Shown: one piece after another, positions 16,493 to 25,229 of the stretch
How the letters are laid out: the number at the start of each line of letters is the position of its first letter
How positions within the stretch are numbered: the first letter of the stretch is position 1
Origin: Verrucomicrobiota bacterium
Lineage (GTDB): Bacteria > Verrucomicrobiota > Verrucomicrobiia > Limisphaerales > UBA8199
Length of the DNA: 64,000 nucleotides
Direction of reading: 5' to 3'
NCBI GenBank assembly: GCA_003176045.1
Contig: PSRM01000182.1
Span: 22,405-86,404 of the forward strand
Program-made: the position numbers and the translations under genes
The notes under the pieces: generated by a model
Databases searched by the model: none
Told to the model about the DNA's origin: nothing
What the model saw: only the letters and a program-made list of their open reading frames with translations

Positions 16493-19093
16493 TTATCCCA
16501 TCGCCCGCGCGATAGCGTTCCACCACCGGTCGTAAAGGTCAGCAACCGGCCACTTGAAGGCACCCGAATCGGTATGCATCTCCAGGTCTTCACCGCCAAC
16601 TATGCCAATCCATGCGGCTTGAACGCCGAGAAGTTTGGCGCGCTCGACTGTCTTGACGGCATCGAGAGGAGCTGTCGAGATGATGATACGGCTCTGAGTC
16701 TCCCCGAAGAAGAGGGCGTCGAGGCGCACCACAGCCGCAGGCGTTTCGTTGGTGGGGGCGGCGCTCTCGCCAAGGGTTCGCGCGGACAAGGCTGTCCGCG
16801 CTCCTAGATCCAGTTGAGCCCCGATCAGCCGGGGAGTATCGCGGGCAATCTGATGGCTGATGCAACATTCCGCCAGGGCGATGGCGAGGCCGCCGTCGCT
16901 ACAATCGTGGGCGCTTTTGACGACGCCCGTGTGAATGAGTGAACGGAGCACCAGGTGAAGATCTTTTTCCTTCTCCAAATCACACCGTGGAGGCGCGCCC
17001 GTCTTCAAGCCGTGCATGACCTGGAGATAGGCCGAACCGCCCAGCCCCTGCAACGGATCGCTCTCATCAACGGCCTGGCCAAGTAGAATGATTGCATCGC
17101 CCTCATCTTTGAACCATTGCGTTGTGATGTGCTCGCCCCGCTCGATCAGACCCACCATGGCAACTGTGGGAGTAGGATCAATCGGGCCGGCCGGGCTTTG
17201 ATTGTAAAGACTAACGTTACCGCCCGTGACCGGTGCATTAAAAACGCGGCAGGCTTCGGCCAGGCCGCGCACCGATTCGCGTAACTGCCAGAAAATTTCC
17301 GGATTGTAAGGGTTGCCGAAATTCAGGTTGTCTGTCACACCCAGTGGCACCGCACCTGAGCAAGCCAGGTTCCGCGCCGCCTCGGCCACAACGATTTTGC
17401 TGCCCTCGTACGGGTCCAAATAGACGTAGGTCGCGTTACCATCAACTGTAAGGGCCAGCAGTTTTTCCGGCGATGCCTGTCCGCTCTCTGTTCTCTGACC
17501 TCTGTTCCCTGTTTCCTGAACCCTGAACCCTGAGCCCTCCGCCTCCGTGTTGCGTGTTGTGTGTTCCGTCTGGGCCGCTGACGCCGGCAGCGAGTCCGCC
17601 TTTATCCGCAGCACCGCGGCATCAGAGCCCGGGCAAACCGCCGTGCCGTCGCGCACCATGTGGTCGTATTGGCGATAGACCCAATTCTTGGAAGCGACCG
17701 TTGGCCACGCCAATAAAGAAAAGAGTGCCGCCACCGGATCCTTTTGGTCAGGAATGGAAGCCAGTGTGAATTCGCGGACAGATTTGATGTATTCCGGCTC
17801 GCGCGCCTCGCGTTGGTAGAGGGGCGCTTCATCAGCCAGCTTCTTTGCGGGGATATCCGCGACGACCGACCCGTTATTGCGAACCAGCATGCGCCCGGTA
17901 TCGGTTACGCGACCAATTTCGGCCCACGGAAGGTCCCATTTATCAAAGATGCGCTTTACGTCGTCCTCGCGCCCTTTTTGAACGATGATCAACATGCGCT
18001 CCTGCGATTCGCTGAGCATGATCTCGTATGGGGACATGTTCGGCGCCCGCTGTGGGACCCTGGAAAGATCAATTTCGATGCCATTTCCCGCTCGTGCTGC
18101 CGTCTCGCACGTCGAGCAGGTCAGCCCGGCGGCGCCCATGTCCTGGATGCCTGCGACCGCGCCCGTGGCCAGCAGCTCAAGGCACGCTTCGCACACCAGT
18201 TTTTCCATGAACGGATCGCCAACCTGCACTGCGCCACGCTGTTGCTGAGCCGATTCCTGCGTCAAATCCTGCGACGCAAAGGCTGCTCCTGCCAAACCGT
18301 CCCGGCCGGTGGCCGGCCCAACGTAAAAAACGGGATTGCCCACTCCCTTTGCCGCGCCGCGCACGATTTGATCGTGGCGCAACACTCCCAGGCAAAACGC
18401 ATTCACCAATGGGTTGCCCTCGTAGCACGGATCGAACGCCACCTCCCCCGCAATCGTGGGAATGCCGAAGCAGTTGCCGTAGTGCGCGATGCCAGCCACG
18501 ACGCCCGCGAACAATCGCCGGTTGTGTGCGAGGGTCGAGCCGCCTGCGCTGCCCTCTGGCGCGCCGAGGGGTCGAGGGTCAAGGGTGGGAACAGCGCCGA
18601 ACCTTGAACCTTGAACCTTGAACTTTGAACCTTGAACTTCAGACTCCGCGAGGTCGGCTCCAGGTTTCACATTTTCCGCGATCGAACCAAAGCGCAGGGA
18701 GTTAATGGCGCACACCGGCCTGGCCCCCATAGTGAAAATATCGCGAATGATGCCGCCAACTCCGGTGGCCGCGCCCTGGAAGGGCTCGACAGCGCTTGGG
18801 TGATTGTGCGATTCAATTTTAAAGGCGATGGCCAGACCATCCCCGATGTCAATGATCCCCGCATTCTCCTCACCGGCGCCGACCAGTATCCTGGGAGACC
18901 TCGTCGGAAAAGTTTTAAGCAGAGGCCGGCTATTTTTGTATGAGCAGTGCTCGCTCCACATGACCGAAAAGATGCCCAGCTCCGTGTAGCTCGGCTCGCG
19001 GCCAAGGATAGCCTTTAGCCGTTCATATTCCTCAGGGGCGAGGTTGTGCTGGCGGACGAGGTCGCCGGTGATAGCCGGGGAATCAGATGACAT
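16493..19093 (-). CDS. purL: Phosphoribosylformylglycinamidine synthase, PurL subunit, with repeat-derived insertions
   Basis: Synthetase subunit of the fourth step of purine synthesis. Motifs are intact: [79 protein letters not shown] and [14 protein letters not shown]. At 866 residues it is about 110-130 longer than usual small PurL. The excess maps to three loops: about 137-185 (heptamer array giving KVQGSKF-type repeats, plus [15 protein letters not shown]); about 500-545 ([20 protein letters not shown], then [15 protein letters not shown]); and about 763-785 ([10 protein letters not shown] from the stop-free palindrome). Core blocks are uninterrupted, so the enzyme is probably functional. 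The ATG at 19093 overlaps the upstream small gene by 11 bp. It ends the minus-strand purQ-purL run. Confidence 0.95.
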   Translation of the reverse strand: MSSDSPAITGDLVRQHNLAPEEYERLKAILGREPSYTELGIFSVMWSEHCSYKNSRPLLKTFPTRSPRILVGAGEENAGIIDIGDGLAIAFKIESHNHPSAVEPFQGAATGVGGIIRDIFTMGARPVCAINSLRFGSIAENVKPGADLAESEVQGSKFKVQGSRFGAVPTLDPRPLGAPEGSAGGSTLAHNRRLFAGVVAGIAHYGNCFGIPTIAGEVAFDPCYEGNPLVNAFCLGVLRHDQIVRGAAKGVGNPVFYVGPATGRDGLAGAAFASQDLTQESAQQQRGAVQVGDPFMEKLVCEACLELLATGAVAGIQDMGAAGLTCSTCETAARAGNGIEIDLSRVPQRAPNMSPYEIMLSESQERMLIIVQKGREDDVKRIFDKWDLPWAEIGRVTDTGRMLVRNNGSVVADIPAKKLADEAPLYQREAREPEYIKSVREFTLASIPDQKDPVAALFSLLAWPTVASKNWVYRQYDHMVRDGTAVCPGSDAAVLRIKADSLPASAAQTEHTTRNTEAEGSGFRVQETGNRGQRTESGQASPEKLLALTVDGNATYVYLDPYEGSKIVVAEAARNLACSGAVPLGVTDNLNFGNPYNPEIFWQLRESVRGLAEACRVFNAPVTGGNVSLYNQSPAGPIDPTPTVAMVGLIERGEHITTQWFKDEGDAIILLGQAVDESDPLQGLGGSAYLQVMHGLKTGAPPRCDLEKEKDLHLVLRSLIHTGVVKSAHDCSDGGLAIALAECCISHQIARDTPRLIGAQLDLGARTALSARTLGESAAPTNETPAAVVRLDALFFGETQSRIIISTAPLDAVKTVERAKLLGVQAAWIGIVGGEDLEMHTDSGAFKWPVADLYDRWWNAIARAMG
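16780..16804. repeat. Stop-free palindrome inside purL (copy 1)
   Basis: GCGCGGACAAGGCTGTCCGC core. Read on the minus strand in frame it gives GARTALSAR. Other copies: 31860-31885, 38920-38945, 58446-58475 and 59587-59612. Confidence 0.9.
17476..17570. repeat. Heptamer arrays inside purL (second insertion)
   Basis: Units CTGTTCT, CTGACCT, CTGTTCC, CTGTTTC, CTGAACC, CTGAACC and CTGAGCC are followed, after a short spacer, by TGCGTGT-type units. Both arrays translate in frame within PurL residues about 508-539. Confidence 0.85.
18600..18645. repeat. Heptamer array inside purL (first insertion)
   Basis: Tandem ACCTTGA/ACTTTGA units (GTTCAAG on the coding strand) give [14 protein letters not shown] in frame. 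The same unit recurs four times in the gene at 22907-25111. Confidence 0.9.
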
Positions 19094-19400
19094 CGATTAA
19101 GTGGCTGGTAATCCAAATGTCTAATTGTTGGAATCTGGTTTTCAGCCGTTGTTTGAGGTTAGTAATGAATTCTCTACTCCCGGCGGAATCTGGGACATCG
19201 AGAATCAGCCGGGTGTTATTATCCCGATAAATCACACCACTCTCTTGCCAAATGCCGCGAACAATCTGATTCTCCCATGAAACACCATGAAATCTGGCCT
19301 CCAATTCTTCAACTGTCTGCCACAGTAGTGACTCGGGAACAGGTCGCCCGTCGTTAAACTGAAGCGGAAGCAGAATCTCGTACCGTCGGCGTACGCTCAT
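19083..19400 (-). CDS. Small hypothetical protein in the pur operon
   Basis: 105 residues: [20 protein letters not shown], then [40 protein letters not shown] and [20 protein letters not shown]. It resembles a widespread short hypothetical (bacteria and cyanobacteria) of unknown role with this RYE-LLPL opening and DVxD centre. ATG overlaps the preceding gene's stop (ATGA), and its own stop overlaps purL. It does not look like PurS. It probably works with the 81-residue neighbour. Confidence 0.75.
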   Translation of the reverse strand: MSVRRRYEILLPLQFNDGRPVPESLLWQTVEELEARFHGVSWENQIVRGIWQESGVIYRDNNTRLILDVPDSAGSREFITNLKQRLKTRFQQLDIWITSHLIDVI

Positions 19401-19642
19401 GCGGACGCCGCAGGTTCGGGCTCTGTCGGCGAGCTTGCGGCTTGCCGATTGAGGAGAAGAACACGCTCGTAAGTCGCCGGTCCTTCAACTGAAAATGCAA
19501 TTCCTTCGCTGGCAAGATATGTCAGTGCGGGTTCCGGGACCATGACCTCACCAGTGGACCAGCTTTTTCCCGAAAACCTTCCCAGCAAGTAGCCAAGGGC
19601 TCGCCGCCGAATTTCAACGCTGGGAAAACGAACTATAACCAT
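19397..19642 (-). CDS. Small hypothetical protein in the pur operon
   Basis: 81 residues: MVIVRFPSVEIRRRALGYLL, GRFSGKSWSTGEVMVPEPAL, TYLASEGIAFSVEGPATYER, with a Pro/Ala/Ser-rich tail. No family recognised. Begins 9 bp after purQ and is coupled by ATGA to the next gene. The pair has the size and overlap of a toxin-antitoxin pair, but no sequence motif supports that. Confidence 0.7.
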   Translation of the reverse strand: MVIVRFPSVEIRRRALGYLLGRFSGKSWSTGEVMVPEPALTYLASEGIAFSVEGPATYERVLLLNRQAASSPTEPEPAASA

Positions 19643-19651
19643 GCCCCAACT

Positions 19652-20392
19652 CTAAGCGCACACCGGTCTTTGTGCAACAATTGGTGCGCTGGGTGAACCG
19701 TTCCTTTGTAATGCCCCAACCATACTTTCAAACACCAGCCGCCCATCCGCAGAACCCAAAATGCTTTCGCTGGCTCGTTCCGGATGGGGCATAAGGCCGG
19801 CCACATTGCGAGCTTCGTTGCAAATCCCGGCAATGTTGTCCAGTGAACCGTTTGGGTTGGCCGCATCCGTCGCTTCACCGGCGGCGTTGACGTAACGCCA
19901 GAGGATCTGATCATTGGTCCTGAGCCGCGCCAGCGTATCATCGTCCGCAAAATAACAGCCCTCGCCGTGAGCGATTGGAACACAGAGAAGCTTCTCTGGC
20001 GGAATGGAGTTGGTGAAGGGAGAGTTGGCGGTGATGGTCTTGAGAAAGATATGTTCGCATCGGAACTGGAGCGATCGGTTGCGGACCAATGCTCCGGGCA
20101 GCATCCCTGCCTCGCATAGAATTTGAAAGCCGTTGCAGATCCCCAGCACCAAACCTCCCTCCGACGCAAACGACCTGACTGCTTCCATCACCGGACTGAA
20201 CCGCGCGATGGCGCCGGTGCGCAGGTAATCTCCGTAACTGAATCCTCCGGGGATAATCACGGCGTCAGGCTGCCCTAATGAGCTTTCTTTATGCCATAAG
20301 AGCCCGGCTGAATGGCCAAGGACATTCTGGAGGACGTGGACCGCATCCTGATCACAGTTGGAACCGGGAAATTGGAGAACCGCGAACTTCAT
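19652..20392 (-). CDS. purQ: Phosphoribosylformylglycinamidine synthase, glutaminase subunit PurQ
   Basis: 246 residues, a class I glutamine amidotransferase supplying ammonia to PurL. The N-terminus [20 protein letters not shown], oxyanion strand [13 protein letters not shown], nucleophile Cys86 in [19 protein letters not shown], and His-Glu of the triad in LMPHPERA are all present. Length is normal and no repeat insertion is seen, unlike purL. It lies 18 bp downstream of the lipoprotein gene and 9 bp before the next small gene, so the whole run is probably one transcript. No purS was found in the window. Confidence 0.96.
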   Translation of the reverse strand: MKFAVLQFPGSNCDQDAVHVLQNVLGHSAGLLWHKESSLGQPDAVIIPGGFSYGDYLRTGAIARFSPVMEAVRSFASEGGLVLGICNGFQILCEAGMLPGALVRNRSLQFRCEHIFLKTITANSPFTNSIPPEKLLCVPIAHGEGCYFADDDTLARLRTNDQILWRYVNAAGEATDAANPNGSLDNIAGICNEARNVAGLMPHPERASESILGSADGRLVFESMVGALQRNGSPSAPIVAQRPVCA

Positions 20393-20410
20393 CTCATTTA
20401 TTCTCCAATG

Positions 20411-22363
20411 TCAGGGTGCCTTTTCTTTCCTGCGGTCCAGCAGGCGCTGGAGCGTTGCGGGCAGAGGCGCGGGATTAGTGGCCATGATGGAACAGAGGCC
20501 GGCGGGAAATTGAGGCGACTCCAGCCAGTTGGCCAGCAGGTCCATCTCGATGGAGGTAAGGCCCACAGAAGATTTGCGGGCGAAGCTCAGGCGGTTGGTG
20601 TCGGCCAGTTTGATCTCCGTGGCCGCGTAGGTAAGATTGGTCAGGTTGTTCAGGATCCAGTTATAGCTAAGCGTCTCGTCAGATACCCGCAGGCGTTGGC
20701 GATCAAATATGATGCGATAAACGTCGTCCAGGTAGCGCCAGTGCGAAAGGCGGGGGCCGGTCCGTTCCCAATCGTAATACACCAGGTCCGGAGCCAGAGC
20801 CAGGTGGTCCAGGAACTCCATGGGAATGCTTCGATTGGTGCGAATCACGAAAAAGTCCGGCCCAAAACCGCCGTACAGAAACTGTGTGGATGCTGGACTA
20901 TTGGATGGTTGGATGGTTGGATTGGCGGAGTTGGTAACTACTTGGAGAAATGGGGTGAAGTGGGGCACACCATTCCAAACCAGTTTATTGGGGTTGTTTG
21001 TCTCAAAGGCAAACGAGCCGTAGGAAGAATGAAGGAGAGGATTGACCGTCTGAATCAAAGCAGGCGCGAGGACACTGAAAAGGTTGGAAGCCTGATCCGA
21101 CGCCAGGGCGAAGTAGTTGTAGAGCGGGAGGCGGCCGTCGTCCCAGAAGAAGGCCTGCGGCACGGAGGAAGATAGCAGATGGAAGATGTCAGGTGCGGAT
21201 GGTTGGTTGGATGGATTGCTTGGGGAGGGCTGGGATGCTGAAATGCTGGAATGTTGGAATGATGCAAGGAGAGGACCCAGGCCGCGGACACTAGTGAACC
21301 CGACGAGGGCGCGGGTGATGAGGTTTGTGGGCACAATCCAGGGCGGGAGTGCCATACCGAGAGATTGAGGAAAGGTGAACTCGCCACGGGTGCGGACCGA
21401 GTCGCCATCGCCGAAGATACGGAGAGTGACGAGCGGGAGGATCGGGAAGACCGTTCGAGGGTCGGAGCTTGGAGCGTGGAGCGTGGTCATTTTGGCGAGG
21501 TCGAGGTCGCCTTCGAGCCAGAAATTGGTTTGAACCAAGCCGCCCGGCTCATTCTGCGAATGGGAGGGGTGAGGGGATAACCAGTCAGTCGGCAAAGGGC
21601 TGCGGTTGCTCTGGATGCGCGACTGGATTTCGGAGAGAAGAGGGGAGGAGGATGAGGAGGAGAGGGTGAGGAGAGACCAGGGGCTGAGACGTGAAACGTG
21701 AAACGTGAAGCGTGAAACGGCAGTCGTGGTCTGTGGTCCGTGGTCTGACAGCAGATTTGTGATCGCCTCTGCGAGAATCGGCGAATTGGATTGCCAGAGG
21801 GCGGCGCGGGCGTCGTTCAGGCGGATGGCCAGGACGCTTTCCGGAGGCTGGTTGGCGGAGAATTGACGCAGCTCCAGGTAGGACTCGGAGAGAACGAGGT
21901 CGTCCAGGAGGGGGCGGATGCTGGATGTTGGATACTGGATACTGGATGGGGCGGTGTTCGACGAAGTGGACGACAAAGTGTCCTGCGGTCTTGCGAGAAA
22001 GGCGGCGATCTTATCCAGAGTCTGGGCTTCAAGGCGGGCGGTCTCGATTTGCCGCCAGAAGCGCATCAGGCCGGCGGAGTTAGTGTCGGCGGCGACGCCG
22101 TCTTTGCCCAGCCAATGAATGCGGGCAATGACAGGAGATTGCGCCGCGGTTTGAGCCGGCGCAGGAGAGCCGGATTTACCGCAGCCGGAGACAAGGCAGA
22201 GAAGGACCACAAGACCACAAGACCACGAGACTACTGACCACGGACCACAGACCACGGACCATGGAGGACGGTTCAAACGCCTGCCTCCCTGAGAAAACCC
22301 GAGACATCTCATGCACATAGAGTCGAGCCTTTTACACAAAAATGGTTCCGGGAGCAAACCCAA
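20411..22363 (-). CDS. Putative lipoprotein riddled with repeat-derived segments
   Basis: Up to 650 residues; function unknown. A lipobox is visible in VVLLCLVSGCGKSG, with the Cys near residue 61. The n-region just before it is the heptamer array 22203-22265 (PPWSVVCGPWSVVSWS), so the true start is uncertain; ATGs at 22318 and 22312 are alternatives. Non-repeat blocks (RIHWLGKDGVAADTNSAGLM, DLVLSESYLELRQFSANQPP, YGGFGPDFFVIRTNRSIPME, WLESPQFPAGLCSIMATNP) look conserved. Between them lie at least five array-encoded segments: SIQYPTSSIRP, TAVSRFTFHVSRLSPW, SSSSSSP, SISASQPSPSNPSNQPSAPD and NPTIQPSNSPAS. It precedes purQ by 18 bp. Confidence 0.75.
   Translation of the reverse strand: MGLLPEPFLCKRLDSMCMRCLGFSQGGRRLNRPPWSVVCGPWSVVSWSCGLVVLLCLVSGCGKSGSPAPAQTAAQSPVIARIHWLGKDGVAADTNSAGLMRFWRQIETARLEAQTLDKIAAFLARPQDTLSSTSSNTAPSSIQYPTSSIRPLLDDLVLSESYLELRQFSANQPPESVLAIRLNDARAALWQSNSPILAEAITNLLSDHGPQTTTAVSRFTFHVSRLSPWSLLTLSSSSSSPLLSEIQSRIQSNRSPLPTDWLSPHPSHSQNEPGGLVQTNFWLEGDLDLAKMTTLHAPSSDPRTVFPILPLVTLRIFGDGDSVRTRGEFTFPQSLGMALPPWIVPTNLITRALVGFTSVRGLGPLLASFQHSSISASQPSPSNPSNQPSAPDIFHLLSSSVPQAFFWDDGRLPLYNYFALASDQASNLFSVLAPALIQTVNPLLHSSYGSFAFETNNPNKLVWNGVPHFTPFLQVVTNSANPTIQPSNSPASTQFLYGGFGPDFFVIRTNRSIPMEFLDHLALAPDLVYYDWERTGPRLSHWRYLDDVYRIIFDRQRLRVSDETLSYNWILNNLTNLTYAATEIKLADTNRLSFARKSSVGLTSIEMDLLANWLESPQFPAGLCSIMATNPAPLPATLQRLLDRRKEKAP
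21220..21275. repeat. Array of GGTTGGAT/GGAATGNT units inside the lipoprotein gene
   Basis: TTGGATGGATTG and TGGGATGCTGAAATGCTGGA-type units translate in frame to the Ser/Pro/Gln-rich segment. Related arrays occur at 20895-20930, 24660-24692 and 53570-53620. Confidence 0.7.
21688..21760. repeat. GTGAAAC heptamer array inside the lipoprotein gene
   Basis: Four CGTGAAA/CGTGAAG units run directly into GGTCTGT/GGTCCGT units, giving TAVSRFTFHVSRLS in frame. The same unit is found at about 23515-23532 and 29488-29520. Confidence 0.8.
22203..22265. repeat. GACCACN heptamer array in the lipoprotein signal-peptide region
   Basis: Units GACCACA, GACCACG, GACTACT, GACCACG, GACCACA, GACCACG and GACCATG encode the segment just before the lipobox core. 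Confidence 0.8.
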
Positions 22364-22450
22364 AGCATTTTAGATTTAGTCATTTTAGATTTTAGATTTA
22401 CCGAAAAAGCCCGGGTCGGCTTCTTGCATCCAATCCAAAAACCAAAATCT

Positions 22451-22819
22451 TCAATGTAAATTAGCCTTTGCCGTGTTCAGTGAACTGCTGAAGATGGCAC
22501 AAAGCTCGTCCGCTTCTTTCCATAGCGGCTGAATTCGAGCAGGTTTCATGAGGCCGCTTTCCATTAGGACCTCCAGCCAGAAGGCGCTCTCGTCGGCTTC
22601 CTCAAGCACGGTCCCCATCTTGGCAATGAAATCCGCCTTTGATTTCGCACGGCAAACGGCGCGATAATTGGCGCCTACGGACGAACCAGCTTTCATTAGC
22701 TGATTCCCGATTACCTTTCCCGGCTCATTCCTCGGCAAGGCAAGCACGAGCTTGATAATTCGCAGTGCAAACTTCTTCGTTCTGGCTTTCATCTCTGTCT
22801 CATTCATAGGTTTTTTCAT
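22451..22819 (-). CDS. Four-helix-bundle protein (S23/IVP family)
   Basis: 122 residues. LRIIKLVLALPRNEPGKVIG, NQLMKAGSSVGANYRAVCRA and EEADESAFWLEVLMESGL are the signature blocks of PF05635/TIGR02436, the family named for proteins encoded in 23S rRNA intervening sequences and related to the Avd accessory protein of diversity-generating retroelements. No reverse transcriptase or rRNA is nearby. The gene is bracketed by ATCTAAA heptamer arrays (about 22372-22400 and 22875-22907). A second member lies at 36716-37114. Confidence 0.9.
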   Translation of the reverse strand: MKKPMNETEMKARTKKFALRIIKLVLALPRNEPGKVIGNQLMKAGSSVGANYRAVCRAKSKADFIAKMGTVLEEADESAFWLEVLMESGLMKPARIQPLWKEADELCAIFSSSLNTAKANLH

Positions 22820-22874
22820 TTTGGATGTTGGATTTTCTGCTCGCTAGCAAATCGCTAAACGCAGTTCTTTTTTC

Positions 22875-22907
22875 AATCTAAAATCTAAAATCTGCAATCT
22901 AAAATCC
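22875..22907. repeat. ATCTAAA heptamer array
   Basis: Units ATCTAAA, ATCTAAA, ATCTGCA, ATCTAAA and ATC. A matching array lies on the other side of the four-helix-bundle gene at about 22372-22400. Confidence 0.75.
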
Positions 22908-25111
22908 TATCTCCCCTGCCTCAGTCTGGCCACTATCGCGAGCTGGGCGTTGGCGTCGTTGGTGCGGCCTTTGGTGAGGAGGGCGTAGGCCAGATTCTCG
23001 CGGGCGGAGAGGTCGGTGGGGGCCAAATCCACCGCGATCCGGAGCTGATCAATGGCATCGTCCACGCGCCCAGCCGTGCCCAGGGCGATGCCGAGGTTGC
23101 GATGCGCGCCGGCAAAGTTGGGCATGAGTTTGACGGCTTGTTCTGAGTGATAAATGGACTCGTTAAGGCGGCCCTTCCGGAACAAGGCCAGGCCGAGGTT
23201 GCCGTGCGCGAGGGCGTAATCCGGGTCGGCGTCCACGGCGGCCTGGTATTCGCGGATGGCGTCGTCTTCGAGTTGGGAGATTTGGCTGCGCAACCGGGCT
23301 TGTTCGGCGGGGGCAAGTGTTTTAGGCAGGAGAAGCCTGAAAGAGACAGCTTTTTGGTTGAGTTCGGCGGCGAGATTTTGGTGGGCGAGCGCATTGTCGC
23401 GGGTGACGGCGATGGCGTGGCCATAGAGCCTAAAGGTGTCGTGCCAGACCTGTACCTGGCCGCGTGAGAGCACACAGCAGACGGAAAGAGCCGCGACAGC
23501 GAGAGCCCCGGGCGTGAAACGTGAAACGTAAAAGGGGAAAGGGGAAACGCGATGCGCCGAAGGATGCTGCGGGCCAGCAGAACCTTGAACTTTGAACCTT
23601 GAACCTCGAACTTTGAACTCAGCAAAAGTCCAAACGACGGCGATAAATATCCCAATAAGCGGTATATAAGTGTAGCGATCGGCGTGGGCCTGGGCTCCGA
23701 CCTGAAGCAGGCCGATGACTGGCAGGAGGGTGATAATGTACCAGAGCCAGCCGACGGCAGACCACGGACCACATACCGCAGTCCAAAGGCCTCGATCATA
23801 CGCTAACGGCGACCCCTGAACCTTGAACCTTGAACCTTGAACTTTGAACAGGATCCAAAAGGCCGCAATGGTCAGAAGCAGCCCAACCAAGCCGAAGGCG
23901 ATTGTGAGCAAGAGAGAGAAGGTTTTTGGGTAGCTGTAAAAGACGGCGAGGCGCGCGGGCCACACGGTCTGGAAGAGGTACTCGAGGTAAGAGTGGATGG
24001 CGTTTTCGAAGCGATAGAGGACGGAATAACGGGCGCCGGTTTGAAGCGCGCCGGCTTGTTTCTGGGCGATGATGGTGACGATGCCGGCAGCGAAAGAAAG
24101 GGCGAAGAAGGGAAGCTTCTCTAAAACGAGACCACTGACCACTGACCACTGACCACCCCGCCAGCGCGGTTCTGAGCAAGAACTTTGAACCTTAAGCCTT
24201 GAACCTTGAACTTTGAGCTGACTTTCGGGCGCTGGGGGATCGAAACCTTGGACTTTGGACTTCTTGTCCGCCGAAGCTTTAGCGAAGGTGGAGGGACTTT
24301 GGACTCGGTTGAGCGGCCAAAAATCCAGCAGTAAAAGCACGAGTGGAAGAGTGACAAGCATGGTTTTGCACATCAGGCCGAGGGTGAAGAGTAAAAGGGC
24401 GCTGAGGTACCAGAGCAAAGGCCTCTGAAACTGGCGAATTAGGAGAAAACCTTGAACCTTGAACTTTGAACCTTGAACTTTGAACTCGCTCCATCGCCCT
24501 TCGCCGCTCGCCACACAGTTCGAATATGCAAGCACAGTCAGAAGGAAGAACAACGTGGAGAGCGTGTCCTTCCGTTCGGCCGCCCATGCAACGGACTCGA
24601 CGTGGAGGGGGTGGACCGCGAAAAAGGCGGCCACAAAAAAGGCAGGCCACGGCGGAGATGGAATGATGGAATGGTGGAATGATGGAATAGCGGATGAAAG
24701 CTGAAGGAGGAGGAAGAAGAGTAATAGCGTGTTGCCGGCATGGAGCACGAGACTGGTGAGATGGTGGCCCCAGGCGGCCTGGCCGAAGAGTTGGCAATCG
24801 GTCATAATCGACAGCCAGGTGATGGGGTGCCAGAATCCACCTTGGAGAGTAGTAAACGCCCAGCGGAGATTGTCCCACGCAAGCCCGCTCAAGACGTGGG
24901 GATTGCGGTAAATGTAGGTGGGGTCGTCGTAATTGACGAAGCCATTTCGGAACAGGGGCCAAAAAGTGCCGGCGGTCAGGAGCAACAGCAACAAAGCGAG
25001 GATCAGAGGATGCCCATCGCGGAACGGCTTCAAAAGCGACTTCAAAACGAGGGAGAGTTTAGCAGAAGCAGGAAACCGCGAAATGCGCGAAATACGCGGA
25101 ACTGGAGACAC
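22907..25111 (-). CDS. Multi-pass membrane protein with C-terminal TPRs and repeat insertions
   Basis: 734 residues at most. The N-terminal part has many membrane helices with FRNGFVNYDDPTYIYRNPHV, GGFWHPITWLSIMTDCQLFG and FFAVHPLHVESVAWAAERKD, the pattern of bacterial ArnT/PMT-like TPR membrane proteins. The C-terminal part has TPRs (DYALAHGNLGLALFRKGRLN and ANFAGAHRNLGIALGTAGRV). The soluble and loop regions are interrupted in frame by four GTTCAAG arrays, a GACCACT array, a FAKASADKKSKVQ segment and a TGGAATGA array. The frame opens with a GTG whose first residues are repeat-like; TTG at 25045 (MKSLLKPFRDG) is a plausible real start. Possibly a glycosyl- or mannosyl-transfer protein; no catalytic claim can be made. 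Confidence 0.82.
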   Translation of the reverse strand: MSPVPRISRISRFPASAKLSLVLKSLLKPFRDGHPLILALLLLLLTAGTFWPLFRNGFVNYDDPTYIYRNPHVLSGLAWDNLRWAFTTLQGGFWHPITWLSIMTDCQLFGQAAWGHHLTSLVLHAGNTLLLFFLLLQLSSAIPSFHHSIIPSPPWPAFFVAAFFAVHPLHVESVAWAAERKDTLSTLFFLLTVLAYSNCVASGEGRWSEFKVQGSKFKVQGFLLIRQFQRPLLWYLSALLLFTLGLMCKTMLVTLPLVLLLLDFWPLNRVQSPSTFAKASADKKSKVQGFDPPAPESQLKVQGSRLKVQSSCSEPRWRGGQWSVVSGLVLEKLPFFALSFAAGIVTIIAQKQAGALQTGARYSVLYRFENAIHSYLEYLFQTVWPARLAVFYSYPKTFSLLLTIAFGLVGLLLTIAAFWILFKVQGSRFKVQGSPLAYDRGLWTAVCGPWSAVGWLWYIITLLPVIGLLQVGAQAHADRYTYIPLIGIFIAVVWTFAEFKVRGSRFKVQGSAGPQHPSAHRVSPFPFYVSRFTPGALAVAALSVCCVLSRGQVQVWHDTFRLYGHAIAVTRDNALAHQNLAAELNQKAVSFRLLLPKTLAPAEQARLRSQISQLEDDAIREYQAAVDADPDYALAHGNLGLALFRKGRLNESIYHSEQAVKLMPNFAGAHRNLGIALGTAGRVDDAIDQLRIAVDLAPTDLSARENLAYALLTKGRTNDANAQLAIVARLRQGR
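23581..23619. repeat. GTTCAAG heptamer array in the TPR gene
   Basis: Units AACCTTG, AACTTTG, AACCTTG, AACCTCG and AACTTTG, translated in frame as [13 protein letters not shown]. Confidence 0.88.
23816..23849. repeat. GTTCAAG heptamer array in the TPR gene
   Basis: Four to five consecutive CTTGAAC-type units, in frame as [14 protein letters not shown]. Confidence 0.88.
24125..24300. repeat. Composite insertion: GACCACT array, GTTCAAG array and FAKASADK segment
   Basis: Three repeat types lie nearly back to back: GACCACT units (about 24125-24157), ACCTTGA units (24180-24219), and a segment encoding PSTFAKASADKKSK (about 24255-24300). A diverged copy of the last lies in the type III Res gene at 56728-56765 (SSYAQASADERSK). 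Confidence 0.85.
24449..24486. repeat. GTTCAAG heptamer array in the TPR gene
   Basis: Five units, in frame as [14 protein letters not shown]. Confidence 0.88.
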
Positions 25112-25205
25112 GAATTACACTAATTAACACGAATTCGTGCCAATTAGTGTAATTCGCGTCTTCCAGTCTATAATTTTTCTATCCCGAAATTTTCTGTCAG
25201 TTCAG
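25075..25205. repeat. Array of AATTNCACNAATTAACACGA-type units
   Basis: CGAAATGCGCGAAATACGCG units are followed by the AACACGAATTCGTG palindrome and TAATTCGCGTC. A very similar block (ACACGAATTTCACTAATGAA and following) lies at 50812-50870 ahead of the Ig-like protein. Both blocks sit at gene starts and also contain TTTTTCTATN and TTTTCTGTCAG runs. Confidence 0.65.
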
Positions 25206-25229
25206 TTTTCGTGTGTGTCTGCCGGTCTC

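Noticed and set aside
17744..18607. Long plus-strand ORF opposite purL
   Set aside because: Antisense to conserved PurL motifs and without any recognisable domain.
19083..19642. Naming the two small pur-operon genes as purS or as a toxin-antitoxin pair
   Set aside because: Neither sequence matches PurS, and size plus overlap alone do not establish a toxin-antitoxin system.
22451..22819. Diversity-generating retroelement (Avd-like gene)
   Set aside because: No reverse transcriptase and no template/variable repeat pair seen in the window; kept only as an S23-family gene.
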